64,000 nucleotides of DNA, taken from positions 186,001 to 250,000 of the forward strand of contig JALNQF010000034.1 of the NCBI GenBank assembly GCA_028456385.1, given 5' to 3'. This DNA comes from Ophiosphaerella korrae (Eukaryota; Ascomycota; Dothideomycetes; Pleosporales; Phaeosphaeriaceae). The translations under genes and the position numbers were made by a program. A model generated the notes under the pieces. It was not told the DNA's origin. It saw nothing but the letters and a program-made list of their open reading frames with translations, and ran no database searches. Each line of letters begins with the position of its first letter. Position 1 is the stretch's first letter. This document shows positions 24,515-34,920 of the stretch, one piece after another.

Positions 24515-27500
24515 TTAAATTCCCAGCACAACCACGCTCATTATTGCCAAACCATATACCCAGACCCCAAACCCAAGCCTCGCCCCACTACTCGTAGGCG
24601 TAGGTGTAGATGTAGGCCTCACTACATTGCTCCCACCCTGTCCACTCGTTGTCGACCCTCCGCTTCCACTTCCACCTCCACTCGCACTTCTACCCCCCGC
24701 ATTACTCTCACCCGTCCCACTCACAGTAATCCCCAGCTCAGGAACAACCATATTCCCCCCAACAGACGTAGCAACATACACCCTCCCACTAACCGTAACA
24801 AGCAACCCCGACGCCGTCGCTTGCGCCGCGCCCAAGCCCTGCATCGAGGAAAACGAAACCATGCTAGAAACGCCGTTCGGATCGACCAGCACGACGCCCC
24901 GCCCATCTGATGCGGCGCTGAGCACAATGCCATTCATCGTGGCTGCCGGCCCATTTATGTAGACCATCGTCCCTCCAACAAGAATTGATGTCCCTCCTGC
25001 ACCCAGGACGGCAACAGCAGTAATTTGCGCGCCATTGGGTAAAGTGAGTACCGCACCAGCAGACGGGGCAGGCGCGTCGGGCTGTGGGATATTCAGTGTC
25101 GAGGCTGCCGCGCCGGAGGTGGAGATGATGAGGTGTGTGGGGTCCTGGAGGGAGATGGTTGTTCCGCGGAAGGTAAGGGCGGGGGCGCCAGGGGTGAGGA
25201 TTGAGGGGCCAACAGTGAGTTCGGTTGGGTTAGAGGGGTTGACAACTATAGGGGTGAGGCCGATGGTGCCGAGGGTTGTGGGTTGGGGAATTGGTGGAGC
25301 AGTGATGCTGAGTTGGGGAAAATTTGGGTTGATTTGGGGTTGGTTCTGTCCTGGTGCTGGGTCCTGTCCTGGTACCGGATTTTGTCCACCAGGCGGGTTT
25401 TGTCCAGGAGCCGGATTCTGCCCTGGAGCTGAACCTTCACCTGGAAGTGGGCCTTGACCTGGTGCCGGATTCTGTCCTGATACAGGATTTTGTCCAGGAG
25501 ACGGATTTTGCCCAGGAACTGGATTTTGCCCAGGAGCTGGATTCTGTCCCGGGACTGGTTTAGGGTTTCCAGGATTCCCATTAGGGTTTCCGGGAACTGA
25601 TGGAATATTCGGTGGTAAAACAGGACTACTCTGCCATGCTGGAGGAGCGCCTGGTACAACAGGTACATGTGTGGGCTCATTCTGCTGTGGCAGTGACTGG
25701 CCTGGTGTTGGTTGCGGGCCTGAGCTAGGAGGGGTAGTTGTTGTCGCGAACATATTTCCTGCAGTTTGAAGCGCGATTGGCGGATCGTAGAGACCACCAA
25801 GCGCCAGGTCACAGGTTGCCCAACGAGGATCCATTCTGCGAATCGCTTCCGGTACAGCAATCCGTGGATTGTAAGCGCCACTCATGGTCGAACATTGAAA
25901 TGCTACACAGGAGTCCAAGCCTGCCCATGCACTCCACGGATACGGCGATACTAAATCAGCGAAGTTGAAGCTATATGCATTGTTATTATAGACGACCATG
26001 CTCGATCGTTCACCCAAGTCCGTGAGAGTTCCACGCATCGAGTAAAGTTCCGAGGGTGCCATCGTTAAAACACTGCCATGATACGTTGACCCAACATCAA
26101 CGGACGTCCCACTCCAATTGCAACGACCGTAGATGTTTTTGAACGATACGTACACGTTTCCGGAAAACCAAGTTGTATTGCCGGGGAGAACAGCATAAGG
26201 CCCAGTAGAAACGGGCGTCCAGGTGACTAGTAAGAGCAATTAGCAAACTTAAGAAATGGAACTGAAAGCCATAGCGGTCTCAGACGCTTAATGGAAAGCC
26301 GGTGGAAGTTTACTCACTAAGAGCAGTTAGCAAATCCTTCTAGCGATTCGGAAAGAGTTGACAGCTTACCAGTTTGTGGGCGGTCGTGATGTGATTGGGC
26401 CTGGCGGAGCAGTTGCACACATATCTCGTGTCGCGTTGGTCTGGGGAGGAAACCAGAAAATCTCAACATCGTTGCCACCGATTGTGCATTTCTGATTTGC
26501 TGTACAGGTAGGCTTCTCTGTTCGGCAAGATGGTGTATATGGTGTTTGTGTGAAATCAATTGTGTTTTGAATGGTAACAGGAGGTCCACCAGCTGTCATA
26601 ATATGACCACAGGCACAGGCGAAACCCCCAGGTGGAGGCTTGGTTATGATAAGGTATTGTCCACTTTTGTAATATTTTGTGATATCCTCGGTTCCTAGTG
26701 ATATTTCGGCTGGAGAAGGCGTTGGGAATGTGGTAGTGACGCCGTTGACTACCCAGTAATTTGCTCCAGAGCCAAGCGATACAACAGTGTTGGCTTTTTC
26801 GAAAGATACCTGATTATAGACGCTCGAGGCAGAGTCATACCGAGACCATAAGCCACTACAATCGTCCCAGCTGACTGTGCAATTGGGATTTGGATACTCT
26901 TTCCAACCAATCCGTTGATCAAGATAAGTTGTAGTAGAGGGTCCCCATGTGGTTGTCAATGTAGCGGTAGGGGCTGAGGTTATGACTCGTGGGTGTCCAT
27001 CACAGAGCGTATAGTATTTTGTTTCGTAATACGTGCTTGGACCGTGAGTTTGAGAGTCTATTCAAGTCCTGCGGATTGACTTACTGGATCTCATACACAG
27101 TTGTGCTTCTTATCGTTACAGTTGTGAAAACGTTAGTAGCACTAACTTTGGGGTAATCGCTGTTGATTGATGTAAAACTAAACCAAGCGTTTTGACATTG
27201 AAGCGCATATTGGCTACCTGTTGACACATCAAAAACGACTCTTTGTGTCACAAACACTACTCACCAGTGCCATGTTGAGATACTGGACTCGAGAAATTCC
27301 CAGCCCATGGGTTGATATATGCAGTGGGTTTTGGCGATGGCGACGCGCTACTAGTTGTGTTCAGAGACGCTGATGTTGTAGCAACTGCACTTTGGAGACT
27401 AGATCGAGAGGGGGCGTTCAATGCGGAAAGACTGTTTTCCGATGTGTTAGAAACGCTACTCGAAGCGTTACGGGTGCTGCTCCAACTTAATGAAAAGCTA

Positions 27501-27643
27501 GAGCTGGATTGCGAACTATGAAGACTGGTGTCCAAAGGCCGAGTGGCTAAGATTTGTTAGTGGTGGTTTTGGAGTCTGTTTTATTTCTCACAAGACTGGG
27601 CAGCTGCAACTGACAGTCCCGTCAGTGCTATAGCAAGCTTCAT
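24515..27643 (-). CDS. GPI-anchored-type Pro/Ser/Thr-rich cell-wall protein
   Basis: Model: exons 27643-27592, 27546-27265, 27217-27085, 27035-26371 and 26226-24515, 947 residues. A signal peptide (MKLAIALTGLSVAAAQS) leads into a Ser-rich segment. Next come Cys-containing modules with CDGHPRVI, CTVSWDDCSGLW and CRTEKPTCTANQKCTIGG. After these are a module with GRCNWSGTSVDVG, a hexapeptide region of PxPGQN units (about 601-673), a beta-rich domain, a Ser/Gly/Thr-rich stretch, and a hydrophobic tail (about 926-947) fitting a GPI signal. It most likely sits at the wall or plasma membrane; no enzymatic family is recognised. The last intron cannot be removed in one step without a frameshift. It fits a twin intron in which a 53-nt inner intron interrupts the outer donor (listed separately). 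The 49-nt intron 27036-27084 uses an AAG acceptor. Confidence 0.75.
25340..25558 (-). repeat. Coding hexapeptide (PxPGQN) minisatellite
   Basis: About twelve 18-bp units encode variants of P-x-P-G-Q-N, including degenerate forms such as PLPGEG and PPGGQN. The reading frame is kept throughout. Such Pro/Gly/Gln arrays in fungal wall proteins act as extended spacers and often vary in copy number between strains; that variability is inference here. Confidence 0.85.
26227..26370 (-). other. Predicted [D1,2] spliceosomal twin intron (stwintron)
   Basis: An inner intron of 53 nt (26369 down to 26317; donor GTAAGC, branch GCTAAC, acceptor TTAG) lies directly after base 26370. Removing it joins G26370 to TGAGTAAAC and creates a consensus GTGAGT donor for an outer intron. 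The outer intron (91 nt after inner excision) ends with branch GCTAAT and acceptor CTAG at 26227. Splicing in two steps joins codon base 26371 (T) to TC at 26226-26225 and gives an open frame (N-F-T-W-T-P). One-step removal of 26369-26227 shifts the frame to an early stop. The two 3' ends share a 17-nt block with one mismatch (26318-26334 and 26231-26247). Confidence 0.7.
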
Positions 27644-28946
27644 ATTCTAGATTACGGTAGAGCACAAGTGGCCTGCCTGCGACGGTTGCAACCTTAATGC
27701 GGGTCTTACGGCAAATCTCAACAAGAAGGATATGCCCATCTTTTCAACCATATTATGACTGGTCCGTGACCTCGAAGTAGTGAGATCCCCGTTTCTAGCG
27801 GCTCTTCGATATGAAAAGCGGTGGCCTAACGACTCAAATCACACTAAGTCGGTGAGCGAAGGATGCCAACCCCAGGCAGGGCTGGGTGTGCCAACCCCTT
27901 CAGGAAACTAGGATGGAAAAAAGCTCGAGGGCTGGGTCTTGCCGTCCTATTTGCGTATTTTGGAGCATGGGTGCTACCACTGGCGTATTGCCAGCAAATA
28001 GAAATGTCGCGGTGCGGCTCCTAAGTCCCGGAAAAGTCGGTCCCCGCTGTTCCGTCTGTGCAGTGAACAGGGCTGAAATAATTAGATGCTATTGTATGTC
28101 TTTAACGATTGGGAAATCTCGGTAGCATCTTCGGGTCATCTTTTGAACCTCGCCGGCAGTAACCATAATCGAAAGATTATAAAGTTTGGTTAGGTTGTCA
28201 ACTTGTAATAAGTATGGGTGACAGCCAGGTCGTGGTGGGACAACCAGGGTGCCTAGTCAAGCGGGTCTGTTGACATGAGTGTTGATCGTCGTACATAGCA
28301 GGCATCCAGCGGATACATGACATGTCTGATTATCAAATTCAAGCCTTTCTGACCTGAGTAAAATTGAGCAGCCATGCTACTACCTACGCTTGCAACAAGA
28401 TAAACAGTGGAAGCTGCTGGCCATACCAGAATATCGAGGAAGGAGCCACGAGATGTTTCTATTGTATACCAGCCAGTTACACTCAATTCGAGTCCTGAAG
28501 AGCTCTTCTGAAGTTAGCTGATGCCAAAACATAGCTGATGCCAGAACAGCATGCCCAAGAGCCATTCGTTACATGTCACATGATGCGCTTCAGTGCCTAG
28601 GTGCTCTTTCCTCCATTCAACAGCACCGACCCAGCCCTGGAGGCAATCAGAAACCGCCTTTTAGTAGGAAGGCCACAGTAAGTTGCGATTTGTTTCTCTC
28701 ATGAACAGCTGTTCTTCGTCAGATGTCATGACAAGTCAGATGCGAGAAAATCGCGCAGGTTGGATCAGTCTAACTGCAGCTGGCTGTGGCTGATGACTGC
28801 TAGCGACTTCAATTGGGGGCCATAACGTACATAGTAGGTAGTTTGGTACATTTTGCAGTCTTGCAACCTCAACCTCCTTTTATCCATGACATTCTGACGA
28901 TTGTCTTCCTTCCTTACTACTGATAGAGTGAGGAGGGAACAGCGCA
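27644..28946. other. Divergent intergenic region
   Basis: About 1.3 kb between the divergent cell-wall and STAND-N-domain genes. The short frames near 27886-28125 and 28253-28565 have no recognisable domain or splice partners. No repeat or RNA gene was recognised. Confidence 0.5.
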
Positions 28947-30963
28947 ATGTCAGGCCTGGAACTTGTTGCGGGTATCGCGGGGGTGGCCGCAGCGGCAATC
29001 AGAGTATCCGTGAGTATGAACGATCTCGCTGAGGAGCTTGGGTCAGCAGGACGTGATGTGCGATATATTAGCAATGATATGGCAGGTTTCTCGCAAGTAC
29101 GTGTCATTTTCTCGTCAAGTGTCGCGGTTGGGGGTAACAACTTGGCGACAGGCTAGGCTAACTAGCAATAGGTATTGCGATTGGTGCAATCAAGTTTAGA
29201 AGAGAGCATCAAAAGCACGGGGTCTACTGTCATCCAATCAGTCTTCGACACTCTGCCTCAATTGGTCGAGCAGTGCAATATGGTGTACGATGAAGCAAAT
29301 GGGCTCATGGTTGCTCTCAAGCCCGAGGGAGATTCGACCCTCTCTTTCTTCAAGCGCATGAAATTTGTCTTCTATAAAAGCAGAATTACGATCCTGAGGA
29401 GCCTCTTAGACTCTTCCAAATCTACACTAAACCTACTACTTGTTACATTGAACATCGAGATGGCCAAAAGCAAAAGACCAGACAAGGCGTTGATGTACGT
29501 TTCTGTAAAGATTTACAGTCGCTCACTGACGGTATCCAAGGGAGCAGCTCCAAAATGAACGTAAAGCCTTCATCCGTGTTGTTTATTCGCAGAACAAGGC
29601 CCTCGATGAAGCGACAAAAGAGGTGGAAAAAGCTAAAAAAGAGGCTGCTAAGTTTAAAAGCAAGCGTGAAAAGGAAAAGGAAAATGAGAATAAGGGCAAG
29701 AAGGCTTCGGAGGAGACTTCGGATGAATATGTGGCCTACTCCCCTCAACGGCAGAGCTCACCATACTCCTATAAGCCGCCACCGCCTTATACACTTCATT
29801 CAGCGCCCTCCGTTTCACAGCTCATCTACCAACCACCTTCGCTTGACAGGATTAATAGTGTTCGAAATTCCTCTAATGCTGTCAGAAGTCTTGCTTTGAG
29901 CCTTGAGCTTCCAAGTCCAGGTGGCAATGGCATGCCAACACCTCCATCACCCCCAGATGGTGTGCCGCATGGCTCTTATCCCTCCTTTACGGCGGGTACT
30001 CCTTATCCAACGCCTCCATCACCTTTCATTCCCCGGAAGCCAGTCATACCGACAGAAATACCCCCACAACAGTCTAGTAAGCGTGTCTTCTCCGACCCTG
30101 GACCTGGACAACCAAGTGCCGCTTCAAACGAGCACCTAGGCCCTAACAGCATGCCACAAGAGAGACCAAGGTCCCCGTATGGCTTCTCCAGGGTACCAAA
30201 AGATGGAGCACCAAAGGTGGAACGAAAAAGACCTTCCTTTGACAATCGACCTCAGAACACAAATGCAGCAAACTCGACATCCACTGGTCATCGTAACTTC
30301 TCCACACCAGCATACGGAAGTAGTAAAATGGGAAGTGTACCCGAAGAGCCAGAATCGACGCCGGCAGATCGAAATAAGACAACACCCACGGAGCAGCCAA
30401 AGCCTCCCTTCACATACCAACCTCCCCCTCCGCCCCCACCTCCCCCTCCGCCCCCACCTCCCACGTTTGCCGAGACCACGAGTACACATGCAAAGCATGC
30501 CGACATGCCACCACCCCCAACTCCCGGAAACGACACCCAACCCGCTCGCAAACCCTCCCCCCGCCACAACACAACATACGTCGTCCTGACACCCTACCTC
30601 TCCCACGAAATCGGCCACCTCTCCCTCGTTCCCTTCGACACTCTTGTCGACGCCGCCCCATACACCCCTGAACCATCCGAACTCCCCTACCCAACCGCCT
30701 TCGACACACAGGCACAGGCCCAGCCAAAGCACTTCTGGCAGGCGTCCCTAGGCGATCGAAGGGGTCCGCGAGGCCTGGTTCCGCATGATGCCGTGTGTCC
30801 CATTGACGATGTCAGGGTTGCGCAGATGTTGTTTGAGAACTGGTTTGCGGGACGGGAGGTGGGGATGATTGCTGATGGGAAGGGGAGGGTGTGGGTTGGG
30901 CCGGGGTGGGAGTGGAAAGAGCCGTTGAGGCGGCGGAGTAAATGGTGGGCCGCGGGCTTTTAG
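28947..30963 (+). CDS. Protein with STAND-type N-terminal domain and polyproline linker
   Basis: Exons 28947-29096, 29172-29494 and 29541-30963 encode 631 residues. Residues 1-160 form a helical domain beginning MSGLELVAGIAGVAAAAIRVS, with a buried Gly/Ala-rich first helix. It resembles the fungal N-terminal domain found on STAND/NLR-like proteins and on stand-alone signalling proteins. A charged Lys/Glu segment (about 165-215, KEVEKAKKEAAKFKSKREKE) is probably coiled coil. Then comes a long Pro/Ser-rich disordered region with a run of 14 prolines (452-465). The C-terminal 110 residues look folded, with HEIGHLSLVPFDTL and WVGPGWEWKEPLRRRSKWW, and are not assigned to a family. No NTPase or repeat domain follows, so it is not a complete STAND receptor. 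Function unknown; scaffold or signalling use is a guess. The second intron uses a CAAG acceptor that keeps frame. Confidence 0.8.
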
Positions 30964-31508
30964 GTGTGGTGGCGTCGAGGTCGGGGGGGGGGGGGGGGTA
31001 GTGTTTGCTGATGGAGGTTGTTGGGTGGGAAGTAGGGTAGTGCTATAGTGTGATTTGCAGCCTGGGTCTTGATGGAAGGATGTACAATAAGCGGCTTTTA
31101 TATACATGTACCGTTTGGTAGTACTAGTCGTCTGGATTGGCTTCAACGATAGACATGAACTATATACAAACATGCATTTTAACTATATTCAGTCTCACCA
31201 CAGCCCCACATGAGCCAGCAAGAAGAAAAAGTATTCATGAAATATATGCAAGGGGTTGTATTTCAATTCCCGTCCTGGTCGGATTCAACCCTGTCCAATC
31301 CAGTCCTTTGAAAAAAAAAAAAAACACTATAAAACGTCTAACATGCCCGGGTCCAAAAGAAAAGTCGTCGTGACCAATACACAAACCCAATATAAAATAC
31401 CTTGATGAATACACACTCCAATTCAATCCGAGGAAAGCAGTTCAAGTAGAGAAATGTATTTAATTCCCTACGTCATGTTGAAAGGAAGGGTAGAAACAAA
31501 TATACAAT
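30964..31508. other. Convergent 3' region with homopolymer tracts
   Basis: About 545 bases between convergent genes. It contains a run of 16 G (30983-30998) just after the STAND-N-domain gene stop and a run of 14 A (31311-31324). No gene is recognised. Confidence 0.6.
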
Positions 31509-32709
31509 TTATACACTTCGTTCGGGAGCTTCACCTTCTGCAACGACGGCGACGCCCAGGCCACGATCGGGAGATTGGAGAACGAGTTGTTCGTGCCGCC
31601 GAGCGCGAATAAAGTCTGAGACGCTCTTGATTAGGATGAACCAGCCGACAATCATGAGACCATAGGCTAGCCAGTCGCTTCCCGTTACGGTGCTTGCAGC
31701 GGGGGTCAGGTCTGCAGCGCCAGTGGAGGGGCTGCCTACGGCATCGGGGTCGAAGTCGTGGGCATTGGGATCGTTAGGTACGCTACCATCGAAGCCGGTG
31801 CTAGGAGTGTCGTTGTTAGTGCCTCCTGGGTTGAGAACAGCAGAACGGAAACCAAAACCAAATTGGACAAGCGTGATACCGAGACCGGCACGAGACCCAT
31901 TCTTTGCAGCGTGTGTTGTGTGGAGGAGGTAGGTGAGGAGGAAGCCAACGAGCTGGAAGGACATGGAGATCATGGCGTTCCATATAAAGCTGAAAAGGGA
32001 GCCGACAGGAAGGCCTTCGACAAAGACCTCGTCGCCATATGTGCCAGGAGCGAGAATGGTAGTTTCCCAGTAGGGCGGTGTTGCGTCGGCAGCGGCCTGT
32101 TCGTATGTCTGCATGGTGTTAGTTTGCGATGGCAATCTGACGTGTCAAATGTGCGTACCGGAGGCTTCTCCTCGGCATCCTCGCCCCTCGTTGGCTTTGC
32201 GCTGAGGTTGGCCCAGACGCCGCCATTGCCTCCACCATATACGCGGCCGGCGGCTGGCGGCTGTGTGTTGAAGACTGGCATCTCGGTGGTTCGCCTCTGG
32301 ATACCTGGTGGGGGCGGTGGCTCGTCGACGGTGGAAGGGTTTCCCCGCATCAGGCGCTGTCGATCGTCGCGGCCATCGCCATCCTCGTCGTCGTCGGAAT
32401 CCGAGTCAAATGTGTCGGCGAGTGTGCGGTCTTCGTCGTTGGAGAGCGGGTCGTCGGAGAGGAGCCGTCGTGACGCGCCGGTGCTGGGGGAGTTCGCCCG
32501 AGAACGGAACGAAGGGGGTGGTGAGGCCGGTGGCCACTGTTGGGCGTCGCGCGATGCCACGGGAGAGCCGTCCTGGTCGTCGCCGGCCACCTGCGAGTCT
32601 GTCAGTCTGTGTCTGTGTGCGGGTGCAGAGCACTATCAGGGGCCGTGGCGTCGCATGACGGAACGGATGGGCTGAGGCAGCGTACCCGTTCGTAGCCTTG
32701 GCTGGGCAT
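31509..32709 (-). CDS. BSD2: Bsd2/Ndfip-type ubiquitin-ligase adaptor, metal homeostasis
   Basis: Exons 32709-32686 (8 codons only), 32590-32159 and 32108-31509 encode 351 residues. The N-terminal half is soluble and acidic (a DSDSDDDEDGDG run) and ends in a PPTY motif at 151-154, the PY ligand for Rsp5/Nedd4 WW domains. Three membrane segments follow at about 190-214, 225-243 and 298-316, with the conserved Bsd2/Ndfip WNAMISMSFQLVGFLLTYLL in the first and GLGITLVQFG in the second. Yeast Bsd2 is an endosomal/Golgi adaptor that directs Rsp5 to metal transporters such as Smf1 and to misfolded membrane proteins for vacuolar sorting. The loop between membrane segments 2 and 3 is a longer Pro/Thr/Asp-rich linker. 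The PPTY motif is created across the second splice junction. Confidence 0.92.
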
Positions 32710-33062
32710 CGTGGGAGGAGGTGCTCTCTGCTGGATGGGCGACGGTGTGGCGAGGTGCAAATGCGCGGAGGGAGCGGGCGGGCAGATGAGGGTGTGGAGG
32801 AGCGTGGAGGAGGCGTGGTGGTGCAGGTGTTGGAGTGGGCGTGATGTGCAATGGCAGGGCAAGCAGGCAGGCGGCAAAGGGCAGGCGCCGCGTCTCAGCA
32901 TGCCGCTCTTCCACTCTCCTGGGAACTGCACAGCCACAATGCGCCAAATACCGCCCAAGGCCCTGCTAAGCGGGCCGCCCTCCGTCCGAGGCGAGCATCA
33001 TCGACTTCATCTTGCCACTGACAGTGGCACTCTTCCATTGATCCATTGACCAACACACAGCC
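32710..33062. promoter_or_regulatory. 353-bp bidirectional promoter, BSD2/CBP6
   Basis: The start codons of BSD2 (minus) and CBP6 (plus) are 353 bases apart and back to back, so the GC-rich interval should serve both genes. No TATA box stands out. Frames in it are shadows without motifs. Confidence 0.5.
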
Positions 33063-33514
33063 ATGGCTAATTCACTGGTAACGTCTGCAACCACGTCCAC
33101 GGCCTTGCCAGCCTGCTCACTGAACGCAAGATAACGCGCCACTACACGCGCCTCCTCGCGCTCTGGCCAAAGGACGCCCTGCGACCAAACTTGCCCTTCA
33201 CTCGCGCAATCGAGCATCGCGGCCTGCCCTACGGCTTGAGGCCCGAGCTACGCACTGGAGCCGCGCAGACCAAGCCTGCGTCATCACCCCCCTCGCCGCC
33301 AAATACACAGGCCGAACAGGCCCAAATAAACGCTCTCTACTCGCTCCTCGAAAACCGATATACCAACAAGTTCCATCTATCGCCCTCAGTCTTACGGCCG
33401 GCCTCGGCGCCAGACCACTATGACAGATTAATGGCTGAGATTGAGCGAGCACCCAAAAAGTCTTGGTGGCAGGCCAAACTGGACGAGTGGAAGATGATGA
33501 TTCGTTTATCATAA
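33063..33514 (+). CDS. CBP6: CBP6/UQCC2-family complex III assembly factor
   Basis: A 15-nt first exon (33063-33077, MANSL), a 53-nt intron and exon 33131-33514 give 132 residues. The protein opens ITRHYTRLLALWPKDALRPNL and ends with NALYSLLENRYTNKFHLS, DHYDRLMAEIERA and a final WKMMIRLS. The order short helix with YPKD/WPKD-like motif, Arg-rich segment, then NKF and YYxRL-like block matches yeast Cbp6 and human UQCC2. In yeast, Cbp6 with Cbp3 binds the mitochondrial ribosome exit and newly made cytochrome b, coupling its translation to bc1 assembly. Frame analysis finds no in-frame ATG upstream of the second exon, so the tiny first exon is needed; it joins in phase 0. Family assignment rests on remembered motif order. 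Confidence 0.8.
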
Positions 33515-33918
33515 GCGTCTGCCCCGCCATGGTTGCATGCTGTATCATATGTAATTTTGCGTGTCCAAATATCTGATACTCTGGCCCATTCAAGAGCTGT
33601 GACTGACGCCAAAACTCCACCATGCATGACCGTTGATCCAATCCCGAAATCGAAGGCTTTTGTGAGTAAATTGCCCAGCCTACTTGATAAACTGATTGCC
33701 GTATGCGGTCGACCGCCGAATAGCCCGCCTTGTTCTCGCGTTTGCTCCCTCCTTTTTCGGGGAGACTACAGCCGACACACCAGACGCCTTCTTTGGCGTT
33801 TTGACTACCTTGTGTGCAACTCCACGGGTCCTTGGCTGGCTAGGCGTTTCAACCATGTGCTTCTCGACAACTCTAGGCTTCTTGGCCGTCTTCGCTATGT
33901 TGGTTATACATTGCTACT
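33515..33918. other. Convergent 3' intergenic region
   Basis: About 400 bases between CBP6 and the acidic hypothetical gene on the other strand. The overlapping plus-strand frames show no domain. Nothing else seen. Confidence 0.45.
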
Positions 33919-34441
33919 TTAGGTGTATACGAAGCTCACCTTGATGTCCTCTTGCTCTGAAAGATCAGAAGGATAATCCGACAATGGCGAAGACGACAGT
34001 TTCCGCTCGTCCGTAGCCGTCTTCTCATTCGAGGTTGACCATGCCCTGCCATCTGCCCTGCCATCTGCCCTGCCATCTACCTCACTAACTCCCGTAGCAG
34101 AACCTCTCGACTCTTTGACAGAGGTACTGGGCGAAGATGAGGAGCCATCAGCCGTGTCGATACAGCGGTAGTATGGAAGATCAGTATCCTCGCTGTGGTA
34201 TTCTTCCATGTCATCAGGGAGCATGGGTGGTAGTGGTGTCGGTGGCTGTGCTGAACCATCGTAGAAATCAAAGTCATGATACACTGCATTGTGTTAGTTG
34301 AGCAACCTTGTCTGTTGTTAGCAATGCGCACTCACCTCCATTGTCATCCGTGAAACCAAGCCCATCTTTAGAAATCGTGTATGTGCCGTCGTAAAACTTG
34401 TGCGAGTGGTCGGAAATGTTTGACGCATCAGGTAGCTGCAT
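33919..34441 (-). CDS. Acidic hypothetical protein with DGRA repeats
   Basis: Two exons (34441-34336, 34283-33919) encode 156 residues. The intron is 52 nt with GTGAGT donor and TGCAG acceptor, and joins DDNG to VYHDFDF in frame. The protein is acidic and hydrophilic, with a Pro-rich patch (PPTPLPPMLPDD), a Ser-rich linker, three tandem DGRA units (105-116, encoded by a 12-bp repeat) and a C-terminal DYPSDLSEQED segment. No signal peptide, membrane segment or known domain is visible. It is probably intrinsically disordered and lineage-restricted. The clean splice makes it likely to be real, but function is unknown. Confidence 0.6.
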
Positions 34442-34920
34442 AGTTGCGATGGGTAACAGTGTTGTGTCGGAGGGAAATGTTTATTTCAGATGCTGTGTAA
34501 GGTGTGGAATCCAGGTACGGTAGCTTGGTTTACTTGCAAAGCTAGGTACGCTGCTGTGTGTGAGGAGGCGCAGAAGATGGGGGAGAAAGGTAAGAGTGGT
34601 AGGCATTTAGGGTTATGACGCATCTGCCATAGACAACGGTGACAATTAAGGAAAGAGTGACAAACCTCAAGTGAAAGAGACCACCAATGTTCCCTCAATA
34701 TAACCCCACATCGTTCAAACCAACAATCACAAACTTGAATCCTTCACCCTCTCACCTCCAGTTATGTCCCTCGAACACGTTTCTCTCCGTAATAGATTGT
34801 ATTAACGGCGTTTGCCTCAAAGGGTAGGTGTAAAATCGCCCAATTGAGTGACGCCAGCATTTGAAGCGATATCTTCTAAGCAAGATGGCTCTATGCAGGA
34901 AGCAAACGCTGAGCAAACAC
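34442..34920. other. Intergenic region
   Basis: About 480 bases holding the promoter of the acidic hypothetical gene and the 3' flank of the permease gene. No gene recognised. Confidence 0.5.

Noticed and set aside
26227..26369. Single 143-nt intron in the cell-wall protein gene
   Set aside because: It leaves two bases before and two after the junction, and the joined frame reaches a stop within about 40 codons, discarding a 570-codon open frame with an obvious GPI tail.
30136..30732. Minus-strand frame of 198 codons with poly-glycine
   Set aside because: It is the antisense shadow of the polyproline-encoding part of the STAND-N-domain gene; composition is driven by the CCN repeats and there are no domain motifs.
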